A stretch of 64,000 nt of DNA from Candidatus Galacturonatibacter soehngenii (GTDB lineage Bacteria > Bacillota > Clostridia > Lachnospirales > Lachnospiraceae). The number at the start of each line of letters is the position of its first letter. The stretch's first letter is position 1. The notes under the pieces are model-generated. The model saw only the letters and a program-made list of their open reading frames with translations. It ran no database searches and had not been told where the DNA came from. Positions 17,416 to 26,373 of this stretch are shown one piece after another. The stretch is from positions 62,001 through 126,000 of the forward strand of contig NZ_WAGX01000005.1 of the NCBI RefSeq assembly GCF_008830185.1, written 5' to 3'. Made by a program: the position numbers and the translations under genes.

Positions 17416-18165
17416 TTAATATTTCAACAGATCATCCGTTGTGTTTGTTATGCCAATAAGTTTTACCCCTTTAGGGGAAAATTTCAGATCAACATTCCAG
17501 CATTCCACACCTTTTCCAATAGCCTCACGCATCACAGATGATACCTCTTCAAAATTTGTGCTGTGTAGATGTGGTTTTATTTCGGTTGGCTCGTATTGAT
17601 GTACTGTCAGCAGGATTGCCCTCTCGTGATCTTTAAGTGCCCCTGCCAGTTCCTTCACGTGTTTTACCATTCTATCTGTGGAAGAAAACGGCGTTACCTT
17701 CTTTGTCTTGACCTTATCGCCATATTTCACGTTGATTGTTGTAAGAGGCGTTTTTACTTCAAGGTAAGTGCTCCCCACAAGGAAATCCAATTTTGAAATA
17801 CCAAGAAAGACCTCCCGCTTCACTTCATCGTAATCGGATACCATATTATCCAACTGATGCGTACTCAGCAGAAACTCTACGATCCTGTTTGAAAGAATCA
17901 GGTTAATTCCCACCCATTTCTTATCCTTCTCATCTGGATTGTCCATCGAAACTGCTTCTACTGTATATTTTAGTTTTCTCTTTGGGTCATCGCTCACGGA
18001 AACAAGACAATGAAGACCGGCCACATCTACGTCTCCAATCCTTGTTGTGGCGGGACAATGACATTTTTCTTCCCGGCCATCAATCAACACATCCATGGTA
18101 AACTGCGAATTGCGCTTTATGATGACCGCCTCTTTCAGTTCTTTGTCAAATACATATTCCTTCAC
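17416..18165 (-). CDS. sfsA: SfsA-family DNA/RNA nuclease-like protein
   Basis: This 249-residue protein aligns by eye with the SfsA family: N-terminal OB-like part with CPATTRIGDVDVAG, and the PD-(D/E)XK-like core LDFLVGSTYLEVKTPLTTI near residues 130-150. E. coli SfsA was named for stimulating sugar fermentation; later work describes the family as nucleases. It starts at GTG with GGAGG eight bases upstream. It lies three bases after the cupin gene and appears to be the last gene of the three-gene operon facing the TetR gene. Confidence 0.85.
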   Translation of the reverse strand: MKEYVFDKELKEAVIIKRNSQFTMDVLIDGREEKCHCPATTRIGDVDVAGLHCLVSVSDDPKRKLKYTVEAVSMDNPDEKDKKWVGINLILSNRIVEFLLSTHQLDNMVSDYDEVKREVFLGISKLDFLVGSTYLEVKTPLTTINVKYGDKVKTKKVTPFSSTDRMVKHVKELAGALKDHERAILLTVHQYEPTEIKPHLHSTNFEEVSSVMREAIGKGVECWNVDLKFSPKGVKLIGITNTTDDLLKY

Positions 18166-18168
18166 TAT

Positions 18169-18507
18169 TCACACCTCCGCAGTTTTCGGCACAACAGTAA
18201 AGATTATCAGATCTTCGTCACCGTCATTAATAATGCTGTGTGCCTGTCCGTTCCTGCAGTAGTGGCACGTTCCGGGTACAAGCATTTCCTCTTCTCCGTC
18301 ACAGATTGCTCTGCCATGCCCGCTGATCACATAATTAATATCGGCGCTTCCATTATGTGTATGCATCCCAATGGAACTGCCCGGATGAATGCGGCAGTAG
18401 ACCATCCTGTTTTCAGCATCCGCATACATCCTTGATGACATAGTGCCGGTTCCATCATTCATGCCCGGACAGGTAATCTCCTGCATAGAATTAAAGTCAA
18501 GCAGCAT
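18169..18507 (-). CDS. Cupin-domain protein
   Basis: The 112-residue protein is a single cupin barrel. The metal-binding motif 1 is seen as GMHTHNGSADINYVISG and motif 2 as PGTCHYCRNGQAHSIIN, so His and Glu/Asp-type ligands are present. Substrate is unknown. It sits one base downstream of the flavin-reductase-like gene and three bases upstream of sfsA. Joint control by the divergent TetR regulator suggests a small stress or detoxification unit. Confidence 0.88.
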   Translation of the reverse strand: MLLDFNSMQEITCPGMNDGTGTMSSRMYADAENRMVYCRIHPGSSIGMHTHNGSADINYVISGHGRAICDGEEEMLVPGTCHYCRNGQAHSIINDGDEDLIIFTVVPKTAEV

Positions 18508-18957
18508 TTACATACCTCCAAGATTGGCAATATGAAGAGCCGGAACATCATTCTCATTTCCAGAAAGCATCTCAAGGCATACCATGTTTGCCGTATCCAC
18601 ACCCTCAATCTTAACTCTCTTTATCACACGGCACTTGATTGCTGTTCTTGCACCGTCAATCAGGATAGCCCCATCGTCCTCTGCGCATGGGATGTTTACA
18701 AGTTTATCTACAGTATCCGAATGCTTCTCCATATCTCCCAAAGTAAAGCAGACCATCTGCTGTCCATTTGCAAGATTGGAGAAGCCGACCATATCACCTT
18801 CTTCTATAGCATTTCCTGTACTGCTCTGTCCACCGATTGCGCACAGAATATGATCAGGAGAGATCTGTGTGGCCCATGCGACACACATTCCATAACGCTT
18901 TCCGTTCTTTTTCATTGCTAATACATTTACATTATGATCGATTGCTTTGATATCCAT
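18508..18957 (-). CDS. Flavin reductase-like (FMN-binding split barrel) protein
   Basis: The 149-residue protein has the fold pattern of flavin reductase-like domain proteins: MCVAWATQISPDHILCAIGGQSSTGNAI, then SNLANGQQMVCFTLG and a C-terminal barrel strand CRVIKRVKIEGVDTANMVCLEML. Such proteins bind FMN and reduce flavin or small substrates. It is the first gene of the minus-strand operon, starts behind an AGGAGGAAAT site, and shares its upstream region with the TetR gene. Confidence 0.75.
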   Translation of the reverse strand: MDIKAIDHNVNVLAMKKNGKRYGMCVAWATQISPDHILCAIGGQSSTGNAIEEGDMVGFSNLANGQQMVCFTLGDMEKHSDTVDKLVNIPCAEDDGAILIDGARTAIKCRVIKRVKIEGVDTANMVCLEMLSGNENDVPALHIANLGGM

Positions 18958-18984
18958 CTTATTTCCTCCTGTGGTTGACTTTAA

Positions 18985-19075
18985 GCAACATTTGTTGCAT
19001 AATCAAGATATCACAAACAAAAAACCATTTCAACACTTCAAGTACTAGGTGCAACAAAGCCAAATAAATTGTTGC
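18985..19075. promoter_or_regulatory. TetR operators between divergent genes
   Basis: A perfect inverted repeat GCAACA-2-TGTTGC lies at 18985-18998, next to the flavin-reductase-like gene start. The same half-sites recur as GCAACA at 19051-19056 and TGTTGC at 19070-19075, just before the TetR gene start. The shared half-site on both promoters suggests that one regulator controls itself and the divergent operon. Confidence 0.7.
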
Positions 19076-19090
19076 TTAACAGGAGGCGCT

Positions 19091-19627
19091 ATGAAACATA
19101 AAAATATTACCAACGAAATGATAAGGGATTATGTCGTGGAAGCCCTGCTTATTCTCATGCATACAAAAGATTACAACAGTATCACCATCGGTCAGATCAC
19201 GGAAAAAGCAGGAGTGAACCGATCCACATATTATCGTAACTTTGACTCCAAGGAGGATATCATCCGCCGCTTCTATGCCAGGCTCCTCGAAAAGAGCCTC
19301 GACAGTATGGATGAGAATGTCAAAACATCCATGCAAAGCTATCTAAGAGTCCATTTCAATACTTTTTATGAGAAAAAGGATGAACTGCTTCTCATCCATA
19401 AAGCAGGGCTTTCTTATCTTCTCCTTGACGTACTTAACATGATCTTCATAGACAAGCAGCATCTGAAGCATGATTTCATCAAAGAGATTTCCGTATATTA
19501 TCATACCGGCGGAATCTTTAATTCTTTTATTCTCTGGTTTGAAAAAGGAATGTCGATTTCACCAGATGACTTTGCCAGCATCTGTGCGGAAATCTATCCA
19601 AGTGAGAAAAAGCCCATGCTTCTCTAA
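19091..19627 (+). CDS. TetR/AcrR-family transcriptional regulator
   Basis: The 178-residue protein begins MKHKNITNEMIRDYVVEALLILM, with an AGGAGG site just upstream of the ATG at 19091. The DNA-binding helix-turn-helix is ITIGQITEKAGVNRSTYYRNFDSKEDIIRRFY near residues 34-65, the classic TetR pattern. The C-terminal ligand domain matches regulators with a TetR_C_33-like end (YHTGGIFNSFILWFEKGM). It is divergent from the flavin-reductase/cupin/sfsA genes and probably represses them through the GCAACA palindromes. Confidence 0.9.
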   Translation: MKHKNITNEMIRDYVVEALLILMHTKDYNSITIGQITEKAGVNRSTYYRNFDSKEDIIRRFYARLLEKSLDSMDENVKTSMQSYLRVHFNTFYEKKDELLLIHKAGLSYLLLDVLNMIFIDKQHLKHDFIKEISVYYHTGGIFNSFILWFEKGMSISPDDFASICAEIYPSEKKPMLL

Positions 19628-19747
19628 AATCGATCCATATCATCCTGAGATGCCATTTTTGTTGAAGTTTTTCTGAACTCTCATATATTTCTTACTCATC
19701 TTAGATACCTTCTTTGAATAGTGAATAGTTACTGCTCAAAATGAGCA

Positions 19748-19786
19748 CAAAAAAAGCAGCTATCTCGATTGAGATAACTGCTATGT
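19748..19786 (-). terminator. Rho-independent terminator after the MBL-fold gene
   Basis: The hairpin AGCAGCTATCTC-GATT-GAGATAACTGCT, read on the minus strand, is followed by a run of seven T. It lies about 45 bases after the stop codon of the metallo-beta-lactamase-fold gene. Confidence 0.8.
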
Positions 19787-19829
19787 AACGTTCAGTAATC
19801 AATTAGGTCGACAAACTTGAATTTGTCAT

Positions 19830-20411
19830 TTAGAATTCTTTTTCATTTGCATGGGCAGAAAGGATTCGTTTTGGATGATAGCTCATAATTTGCTCCCAGT
19901 CACTTTTTAGCCTGGGATTATGGTCATAAGCAGCCAGATATTCAACAGGCTCCAGATCGCCAACAATACAATTTCCATCGTCAAGAATAATGGATACACT
20001 GTCTTCACTGTGACTTGGTGTGTAAATGATCTCTCCGCTAATTCCAATACTGCACAAGAAGCTTCTGCTCTCTGCACAACTAATCACCTTTGCCACGTTT
20101 TCATCTATCGGCTTGTAATTCAATCGCTTGTCTCTGAAAAATATGTCATCGGCGAAATGAACTGAACTGTGCTGAACATCTACAATCAAAAGCGTAACCC
20201 CAAGCTTCTGTAACTCACTGACGATTCCGATGTGATCAGGGTGGTAGTGAGTGGCTAACATATAAGAAATATCGCTTATATCAATGCAAGCTGTTTTTAT
20301 CGCTTTGAAAAACTGAGGTAAGGTTCCTGCATAATCAGTATCGATAAGCAGACCGCCTTTTGCTCCAGCGATATAAAATGTGTTCGTATTTCCATATCGT
20401 AGTTTTATCAT
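19830..20411 (-). CDS. Metallo-beta-lactamase-fold hydrolase
   Basis: The 193-residue protein has the binuclear metal motif THYHPDH at residues 54-60 (H55, H57, D59, H60 pattern), a second-shell His in YTPSHSEDS, an Asp in IVGDLEP and a final His in LSAHANE. It is a stand-alone small MBL hydrolase. Substrate is not evident; related small proteins include glyoxalase II-like and quorum-lactone hydrolases. It appears monocistronic, with a terminator downstream. Confidence 0.9.
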   Translation of the reverse strand: MIKLRYGNTNTFYIAGAKGGLLIDTDYAGTLPQFFKAIKTACIDISDISYMLATHYHPDHIGIVSELQKLGVTLLIVDVQHSSVHFADDIFFRDKRLNYKPIDENVAKVISCAESRSFLCSIGISGEIIYTPSHSEDSVSIILDDGNCIVGDLEPVEYLAAYDHNPRLKSDWEQIMSYHPKRILSAHANEKEF

Positions 20412-20494
20412 TACTGCTCATACTCCTTCATAAATCCCGATTTATCAAAATAAGCTCTTTTTCATGCTGCTTCTTATCTTAACACACTATAGCT

Positions 20495-20785
20495 TTATAT
20501 TCTTGCTAATAATTCCTTTAAGCAACCAATTCCTTCAGCTCCCCATAGAGTTAATGCTTGAGGAACCACTGCAACAATAATACCTACAATAAGTCCTTGC
20601 CATCCAAGTGATGCAGATCCATTAATAAACGAGCAGATGCCTCCAATTACAAAGAAAACTCCCAGAACCCAACATACAAGATTTGCCAGGCCACCAATAA
20701 AGTCAATTGCAAGCATTAAAAGTGTAAGTATAGCCTGAACTGGCAACAGAACGATTCTAAGAATAAATCTTATAACTATCATCAT
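20495..20785 (-). CDS. Small membrane protein of mobile-element type
   Basis: The 96-residue protein is almost all hydrophobic, with about three membrane segments (residues 5-25, 35-53 and 62-80). No catalytic motif is visible. Its start overlaps the stop of the HTH gene upstream, so the two are co-translated. Such pairs of an HTH protein and a small membrane protein are found in integrative elements of Clostridia; that link is an inference. Confidence 0.65.
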   Translation of the reverse strand: MMIVIRFILRIVLLPVQAILTLLMLAIDFIGGLANLVCWVLGVFFVIGGICSFINGSASLGWQGLIVGIIVAVVPQALTLWGAEGIGCLKELLARI

Positions 20786-21054
20786 AGGTTCCCCCTTTCC
20801 TTCTCCATCTTAACTTTATAAGCAATCAATCGAAGAACATAATCTGGAGCCTGTCTACGTCCCAGCTCCCATTCTTGCATTGTTCGATAAGGAATTCCAA
20901 GCCAATCAGAAAAGTCTTTACGATTCATACCAGCATGTTCTCTAATAGCTTTAAATTGGTATGCTACAAGTCTACGCTCACGATTAGCATCATTATTATC
21001 TATATGCTCCACTTCAATTTCAATGCCTTCAACATTGTAAATTTCTTTCATCAT
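20782..21054 (-). CDS. Helix-turn-helix DNA-binding protein
   Basis: The 90-residue protein has a C-terminal XRE/antitoxin-like HTH: AIREHAGMNRKDFSDWLGIPYRTMQEWELGRRQAP near residues 35-70. The N-terminal 30 residues form a short strand-rich extension. GGAGG lies just upstream of a double ATG. Its promoter region holds two near-identical direct repeats, which suggests autoregulation. Confidence 0.85.
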   Translation of the reverse strand: MMKEIYNVEGIEIEVEHIDNNDANRERRLVAYQFKAIREHAGMNRKDFSDWLGIPYRTMQEWELGRRQAPDYVLRLIAYKVKMEKERGNL

Positions 21055-21068
21055 AGGCGCCTCCTTTA

Positions 21069-21121
21069 TGTAGTCATTGCGTATATCTCTATCTATATTA
21101 TAATGTAGTCAATGCGTATAT
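21069..21121 (-). promoter_or_regulatory. Direct-repeat operator and -10 box of the HTH gene
   Basis: Two 18-bp copies, TGTAGTCATTGCGTATAT at 21069-21086 and TGTAGTCAATGCGTATAT at 21104-21121, differ by one base and are 35 bases apart. Between them the minus strand has TATAAT at 21101-21096, a good -10 box. Binding at both copies would cover the promoter. Confidence 0.75.
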
Positions 21122-21191
21122 GTCAATATATAAGAAATACCCGCAAAGCAGGTGTGATCTGCCATGCGGGTACCCATACCATATTGAATTT

Positions 21192-21527
21192 TTAAAGCAA
21201 TCCTTCAACCTTACGCTTTATTACCCAATAAACATCTTCAATATCACGATCAGATAATTTCTCAAGTAATTTAAAGAAAGAACTGTACTTAGCTGCAAGT
21301 CTCTGCTCTTCACCGGCTTCTGTAAATTCCAGAAACAGTAATTCTCTTACATCAACTTCATAGATACGAGAAAACTGTGCCAATTCATCAGCAGATATAC
21401 TTCTCTTCCCAGCTTCCATTTCGCTCATGGTCGTCTTCTTCAAGTTCATGAGCTTTGCAGCTTCGTCCTGAGTAAAACCAGCCCTAACACGCGCTTCTTT
21501 AAGCTTTTTAGCTGTAAATTCCGACAT
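21192..21527 (-). CDS. XRE-family transcriptional regulator
   Basis: The 111-residue protein has an N-terminal Cro/C1 HTH: LKEARVRAGFTQDEAAKLMNLKKTTMSEMEAGKRSISADELAQFSRIYEVDVRELL. The C-terminal part is helical and would dimerise. The ATG at 21527 has AAGGAGG upstream; a longer frame from 21545 would start inside that site. Two palindromes directly upstream look like its operators. Confidence 0.88.
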   Translation of the reverse strand: MSEFTAKKLKEARVRAGFTQDEAAKLMNLKKTTMSEMEAGKRSISADELAQFSRIYEVDVRELLFLEFTEAGEEQRLAAKYSSFFKLLEKLSDRDIEDVYWVIKRKVEGLL

Positions 21528-21545
21528 TTTTAAACCTCCTTCCAA

Positions 21546-21605
21546 GTTCGGATATTCCGAACTTTTTTCAAAATGGTCCTTTTTCCTTGTTCGGATTTCC
21601 CGAAC
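21546..21605. promoter_or_regulatory. Twin 17-bp palindromic operators of the XRE regulator
   Basis: GTTCGGATATTCCGAAC lies at 21546-21562 and GTTCGGATTTCCCGAAC at 21589-21605. Both have the same GTTCGG/CCGAAC arms and their centres are 43 bases apart, about four helical turns. They lie directly upstream of the XRE start codon. Confidence 0.8.
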
Positions 21606-21849
21606 TTTTCTTCAAATTTTAGTCGAATGCAGTCAACAATTTCTTGTGTCTAGCTCTCATTACAGCCTGGTTGAAATTATTCTTAAGTAAAAAAATATAG
21701 GGTGTCTTTGCAGACACCCTATACTAGGAATAGCTTTATTTCAAGCTTTTCTGGGTAATGGAAAGTATTTTCTGGATGATAAATCCTCATACTTTGCTTC
21801 ATGAAATCTTTGGAGATTTCAAAAGTTCCCAAAAAACAGCTTGCATTCT
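21606..21849. other. Intergenic region between the XRE gene and ppdK
   Basis: Together with the operators this forms a gene-free stretch of about 320 bases. Apart from the ppdK terminator I see no gene or further signal in it. Confidence 0.5.
21688..21724 (-). terminator. Rho-independent terminator of ppdK
   Basis: The stem ATAGGGTGTCT-TTGC-AGACACCCTAT, read on the minus strand, is followed by a run of seven T. It lies about 125 bases after the ppdK stop codon. Confidence 0.88.
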
Positions 21850-24477
21850 TTACTGACGTGACTCGGCGATAGCTGCCTGCGCTGCTGCCAAACGAGCAAT
21901 TGGAACTCTAAAAGGTGAGCAAGATACATAGTTAAGCCCTACCTTATGGCAGAATTCAACAGATGATGGATCACCACCATGCTCTCCACAGATTCCAAGT
22001 TTGATATCAGCTCTTTGTGCACGACCTTTTTCTGCCGCCATTTTAACAAGCTGTCCTACACCACTTTGGTCAAGTCTTGCAAATGGATCTGATTCGTAGA
22101 TTTTTGCTTTGTAGTAAGAATCTAAGAATTTACCTGCATCATCACGAGAGAAACCAAAGGTCATCTGTGTTAAGTCATTTGTTCCAAAGGAGAAGAATTC
22201 TGCTTCTTCTGCAATTTCATTTGCAAGCAATGCTGCACGAGGAATCTCAATCATAGTACCAATGTGGTATTCAATGTCTGATCCTTTTTCCTTCTTCACT
22301 GCTTCAGCAGTCTCAACTACGATATCTTTTACAAATTTTAATTCCTTCTTTTCTCCAACTAATGGAATCATGATTTCAGGAACGATATCATATCCTTTTT
22401 CTTCTTTCACTTCGATTGCAGCTTCAATAACTGCTCTTGTCTGCATTCTTGCAATTTCTGGATAAGTAACAGCAAGACGGCATCCTCTATGTCCCATCAT
22501 AGGGTTAAACTCATGTAATTCATCACATTTTGCTTTCACTTGTTCTGGGGTCAATCCCATATCATCCGCTAACGCTTTGATATCCTCTGGATCCGTTGGT
22601 ACGAACTCATGTAGAGGTGGATCAAGGTAACGTACTGTCATTGGTTTTCCTTCTAATACTTCATACATCGCTTTAAAGTCAGCTTTCTGGAAAGGAATTA
22701 ATTCATTCAATGCAGCTTCTCTTGCTTCTACGGTATCACTTAGAATCATCTTTCTGATTTTTGGAATTCGGTCCGCTTCAAAGAACATATGCTCTGTACG
22801 GCAAAGTCCAATACCTTCTGCTCCTAATTTTACAGCATTTGCTGTATCAGCTGGAGTATCAGCGTTTGTTCTTACTTTTAATGTTCTGAATTTATCAGCC
22901 CATTCCATAATTCTTCCAAAATTACCACCAACAGAAGCCTCAACTGTTTTAATATCTCCTAAGTAAATCTTTCCTGTAGAACCATCAAGTGAGATATAAT
23001 CTCCCTCTACAATCTTGTGTCCGCCAAGTTCGAATACTTTTGCTTCTTCATTGATTTTAATCTCACCACATCCTGATACACAAGCAGTTCCCATTCCACG
23101 AGCAACAACAGCTGCATGGCTTGTCATTCCTCCACGTACCGTTAAGATACCTTGTGCTGCATGCATACCCTCAATGTCTTCTGGTGAAGTCTCAAGACGA
23201 ACAAGAATAACTCTTTCTCCTCTTTCTCCTGCTTCTTTTGCATCATCTGCTGTAAAGTATACTTTACCAGCTGCTGCACCAGGAGATGCTGGAAGAGCAG
23301 AACCAATCACTTCACCTGCTTTTAAAGCAGCTGGATCAAAGGTAGGATGCAATAATTGATCTAGAGATTTCGCATCTAGTCTAAGAATTGCTTCTTCTTC
23401 TGTAATCTTTCCTTCATCTACTAAGTCACAAGCGATTTGGATTGCTGCTGGAGCAGTTCTTTTTCCACTACGAGTCTGTAAGAAATATAATTTACCTTCT
23501 TGAATGGTAAATTCCATATCTTGCATATCTCTGTAGTGATTCTCTAATTTATTTGCAATTTCCATGAATTCTTTATAGCATTCAGGCATATCTTCTTCTA
23601 ATCTTGTAATTGGAAGTGGTGTTCTAATACCAGCAACAACGTCTTCACCTTGTGCATTGATTAAGTATTCACCATAGATTCCTTTTGCACCAGTGGATGG
23701 ATTACGAGTAAATGCAACACCAGTTCCTGATGTATTGCCCATGTTACCAAATACCATGGCCTGAACATTAACTGCCGTTCCCCAATCACCTGGAATATCA
23801 TTCATTCTTCTGTAAACAATGGCACGTGGGTTGTCCCAAGAACGAAATACTGCTTTTACAGCTTCCATTAATTGAACTTTAGGATCTTGTGGAAACTCTT
23901 CGCCCATTTTCTCTTGGTAAATTGCTTTGTATTTTGCAATTACTTCTTTCAAATCATCCGCTGTTAAATCGGTATCAAATTTTGCACCTTTTGCTTCTTT
24001 GATTTCGTCTAAGATTCCTTCAAAGAATGTTTTGCTCATTTCCATAACTACATCTGAGAACATTTGGATAAATCTTCTATATGAATCATATGCAAATCTT
24101 GGGTTGCCAGTTTTTTGTGCAAATCCTTCCACTGCGACGTCGTTTAAACCAAGGTTAAGTATCGTATCCATCATACCAGGCATTGAAGCTCTTGCGCCTG
24201 AGCGAACAGAAACTAACAATGGATCTTGCGTATCTCCAAATTTCTTTCCCTGAATCTTTTCTAATTCTGATAATGCATCAAATATTTGTGTCTGAATTTC
24301 ATCGGTAATTCTCTTGCCACTATTATAATAATCTGTACAAGCCTCCGTAGTTACAGTAAAGCCTTGAGGAATTGGTAATCCTAAGTTAGTCATTTCTGCT
24401 AAGTTAGCACCTTTTCCACCAAGAAGGTTTTTCATGTCTGCCTTTCCTTCTTTGAATAAGTAAACCCATTTTGCCAT
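21850..24477 (-). CDS. ppdK: Pyruvate, phosphate dikinase
   Basis: The 875-residue protein is a full-length PPDK, which interconverts pyruvate + ATP + Pi and PEP + AMP + PPi in the cytoplasm. The N-terminal nucleotide-grasp domain begins KWVYLFKEGKADMKNLLGGKGANLAEM. The phosphohistidine swivel motif GGMTSHAAVVARGMG is near residue 450, and the C-terminal PEP/pyruvate barrel has GTNDLTQMTFGFSRDD and the catalytic Cys in LGICGEHGGD near residue 831. In Clostridia it can replace pyruvate kinase in PPi-linked glycolysis. An AGGAGG site precedes the ATG. The gene stands alone between terminators. Confidence 0.98.
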   Translation of the reverse strand: MAKWVYLFKEGKADMKNLLGGKGANLAEMTNLGLPIPQGFTVTTEACTDYYNSGKRITDEIQTQIFDALSELEKIQGKKFGDTQDPLLVSVRSGARASMPGMMDTILNLGLNDVAVEGFAQKTGNPRFAYDSYRRFIQMFSDVVMEMSKTFFEGILDEIKEAKGAKFDTDLTADDLKEVIAKYKAIYQEKMGEEFPQDPKVQLMEAVKAVFRSWDNPRAIVYRRMNDIPGDWGTAVNVQAMVFGNMGNTSGTGVAFTRNPSTGAKGIYGEYLINAQGEDVVAGIRTPLPITRLEEDMPECYKEFMEIANKLENHYRDMQDMEFTIQEGKLYFLQTRSGKRTAPAAIQIACDLVDEGKITEEEAILRLDAKSLDQLLHPTFDPAALKAGEVIGSALPASPGAAAGKVYFTADDAKEAGERGERVILVRLETSPEDIEGMHAAQGILTVRGGMTSHAAVVARGMGTACVSGCGEIKINEEAKVFELGGHKIVEGDYISLDGSTGKIYLGDIKTVEASVGGNFGRIMEWADKFRTLKVRTNADTPADTANAVKLGAEGIGLCRTEHMFFEADRIPKIRKMILSDTVEAREAALNELIPFQKADFKAMYEVLEGKPMTVRYLDPPLHEFVPTDPEDIKALADDMGLTPEQVKAKCDELHEFNPMMGHRGCRLAVTYPEIARMQTRAVIEAAIEVKEEKGYDIVPEIMIPLVGEKKELKFVKDIVVETAEAVKKEKGSDIEYHIGTMIEIPRAALLANEIAEEAEFFSFGTNDLTQMTFGFSRDDAGKFLDSYYKAKIYESDPFARLDQSGVGQLVKMAAEKGRAQRADIKLGICGEHGGDPSSVEFCHKVGLNYVSCSPFRVPIARLAAAQAAIAESRQ

Positions 24478-24710
24478 TTTTAAATCCTCCTAAATGATAA
24501 TGTACTTTTGTATATTTGTATAAGATTTACATCCTTTGTTTGCCACCAAAGTTAATATGTTAAATCTTATATGAATAACCATTTCTTAGAATTTTTGTTT
24601 ACAATCAATATTGTACCACACTGAGATTGATAGTCAAGATAATATTTATAAATGTATGGTCGTTTATTTCCTTTTTTATGTCGTTTTTTTTGTTTTGTCA
24701 TATACTTTGC

Positions 24711-24797
24711 TGTTAGCGCTTGTGGAAAGATAATGAATTTTTTGTCGTTTTTTGTATTTACTTATACATGATATCCATAAAAATGTAAGCACTTACA
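24711..24797. promoter_or_regulatory. cre-like palindromes upstream of ppdK
   Basis: TGTAAGCACTTACA at 24784-24797 is a perfect inverted repeat that fits the cre consensus TGWNANCGNTNWCA except for one central base. TGTTAGCGCTTGTG at 24711-24724 fits in its left half and centre only. Both are more than 230 bases upstream of ppdK, so their role is uncertain; CcpA-type control of PPDK is an inference. Confidence 0.4.
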
Positions 24798-24862
24798 CTT
24801 GGCAAAATACAAATATGACGGAGGCCTTTTACAAGGAAAGCTTGTAAAACTTTCTTATTATA

Positions 24863-24897
24863 TAAAAATGATACAGTGCGTTTTACACTGTATCATT
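24863..24897 (-). terminator. Rho-independent terminator of glyQS
   Basis: The stem GATACAGTG...CACTGTATC, read on the minus strand, is followed by five T and an AT-rich tail. It begins about ten bases after the glycyl-tRNA synthetase stop. Confidence 0.85.
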
Positions 24898-24905
24898 TCA
24901 ATTCA

Positions 24906-26297
24906 TTAATATTCAAATTTTTTCGCAAAATATGCTTCTAAATCTTCGATTTTGATTCTTTCTTGTTCCATAGAATCACGATCACGAACAGTTACTGCTC
25001 CATCAGTTTCTGATTCAAAATCATAAGTAACACAAAATGGTGTTCCGATTTCATCTTGCCTTCTATAGCGTTTTCCAATGTTTCCTCTGTCATCAAATTC
25101 ACAGTTATATTTTTTGCAAAGTTGTGCAAAAATCTTTTCTGCACCTTCATTTAATTTTTTAGACAATGGTAACACACCAATCTTAACAGGTGCTAGGGCT
25201 GGATGGAAATGAAGTACGGTACGTACATCCCCTCCCTCTAACTCCTCTTCGTCATAAGCGGAGCATAAAAATGCTAAAACAACGCGGTCTGCACCTAATG
25301 ATGGTTCAATTACATAAGGAATGTATCTTTCTTTTTTCTCGTCATCAAAATAAGTCAAATCTTCCTTAGATACATTTTGATGCTGGGTTAAGTCATAGTC
25401 TGTACGATCTGCAATTCCCCATAATTCACCCCATCCAAATGGGAATAGGAACTCAATATCGGTAGTCGCCTTACTATAAAAGCTGAGTTCTTCCTTCTCA
25501 TGATCTCTTGCTTTCATTTCTTCCTCTTTGATACCCAACGTCTTTAGCCAGTTAATACAAAATTCTTTCCAATACTGAAACCATTCTAAATCAGTATTTG
25601 GTTCACAGAAAAACTCTAATTCCATCTGTTCAAATTCTCTGGTTCTAAACGTAAAGTTACCTGGAGTAATTTCGTTTCTAAATGATTTACCAATCTGTCC
25701 AATTCCAAATGGAATCTTCTTTCTTGAAGTTCTTTGAACATTTTTGAAATTTACAAAAATACCCTGTGCTGTCTCTGGTCTTAAATAAACTGTATTTTTG
25801 GCATCCTCCGTAACCCCTTGAAAGGTTTTAAACATTAGATTAAATTGTCTAATATCAGTAAAATTATGTTTTCCACATGATGGGCAGGCGATATTATGGT
25901 CATCTATATATTTCTTCATCTCTTCTTGTGACCATGCATCAACAGACCCTTCTGTCTCAATACCATTTTCAGCGTTATAATCTTCAATTATTTTATCTGC
26001 ACGAAATCTTTCATGACACTCTTTACAATCCATAAGAGGATCGGAAAATCCGCCTAAATGTCCTGATGCAATCCATGTCTGAGGATTCATAAGAATAGCA
26101 CAGTCTACTCCCACATTATAAGGATTTTCTTGAATGAATTTTTGCCACCAAGCTTTTTTTACATTATTCTTTAGTTCTACACCAAGATTACCATAATCCC
26201 AAGTATTTGCAAGACCACCATAAATTTCTGAACCAGGATATATAAATCCTCTTGCTTTTGCTAAAGCTACAATTTTTTCCATTGTCTTCTTTTCCAT
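24906..26297 (-). CDS. glyQS: Glycyl-tRNA synthetase (single-chain, dimeric type)
   Basis: The 463-residue enzyme charges tRNA-Gly with glycine. It is the single-chain class II type: motif 1 region [20 protein letters not shown], motif 2 [15 protein letters not shown], motif 3 [13 protein letters not shown], and a C-terminal anticodon-binding domain ([14 protein letters not shown]). A zinc-like pair of CxxC motifs ([18 protein letters not shown]) is visible. GGAGG precedes the ATG. Only 76 bases separate it from the lipoprotein gene, so no T-box leader fits there. Confidence 0.97.
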   Translation of the reverse strand: MEKKTMEKIVALAKARGFIYPGSEIYGGLANTWDYGNLGVELKNNVKKAWWQKFIQENPYNVGVDCAILMNPQTWIASGHLGGFSDPLMDCKECHERFRADKIIEDYNAENGIETEGSVDAWSQEEMKKYIDDHNIACPSCGKHNFTDIRQFNLMFKTFQGVTEDAKNTVYLRPETAQGIFVNFKNVQRTSRKKIPFGIGQIGKSFRNEITPGNFTFRTREFEQMELEFFCEPNTDLEWFQYWKEFCINWLKTLGIKEEEMKARDHEKEELSFYSKATTDIEFLFPFGWGELWGIADRTDYDLTQHQNVSKEDLTYFDDEKKERYIPYVIEPSLGADRVVLAFLCSAYDEEELEGGDVRTVLHFHPALAPVKIGVLPLSKKLNEGAEKIFAQLCKKYNCEFDDRGNIGKRYRRQDEIGTPFCVTYDFESETDGAVTVRDRDSMEQERIKIEDLEAYFAKKFEY

Positions 26298-26373
26298 TCC
26301 ACTACCTCCAAGTTTTGTTTCACGTAAGTGCTTTCATGCGCCTCACCGCGAATGACATAATGTCTTTTATCCT

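Larger units (their letters stand above)
24478..24905. other. 428-bp upstream region of ppdK
   Basis: This AT-rich stretch carries no gene. It contains the ppdK promoter area, two sequences resembling catabolite-responsive elements (listed separately), and the glyQS terminator at its right end. The long leader is unusual for a housekeeping gene and leaves room for regulation. Confidence 0.6.

Noticed and set aside
26298-26373. T-box leader before glyQS
   Set aside because: Only 76 bases lie between the genes, too few for a T-box, and no conserved T-box sequence is seen.
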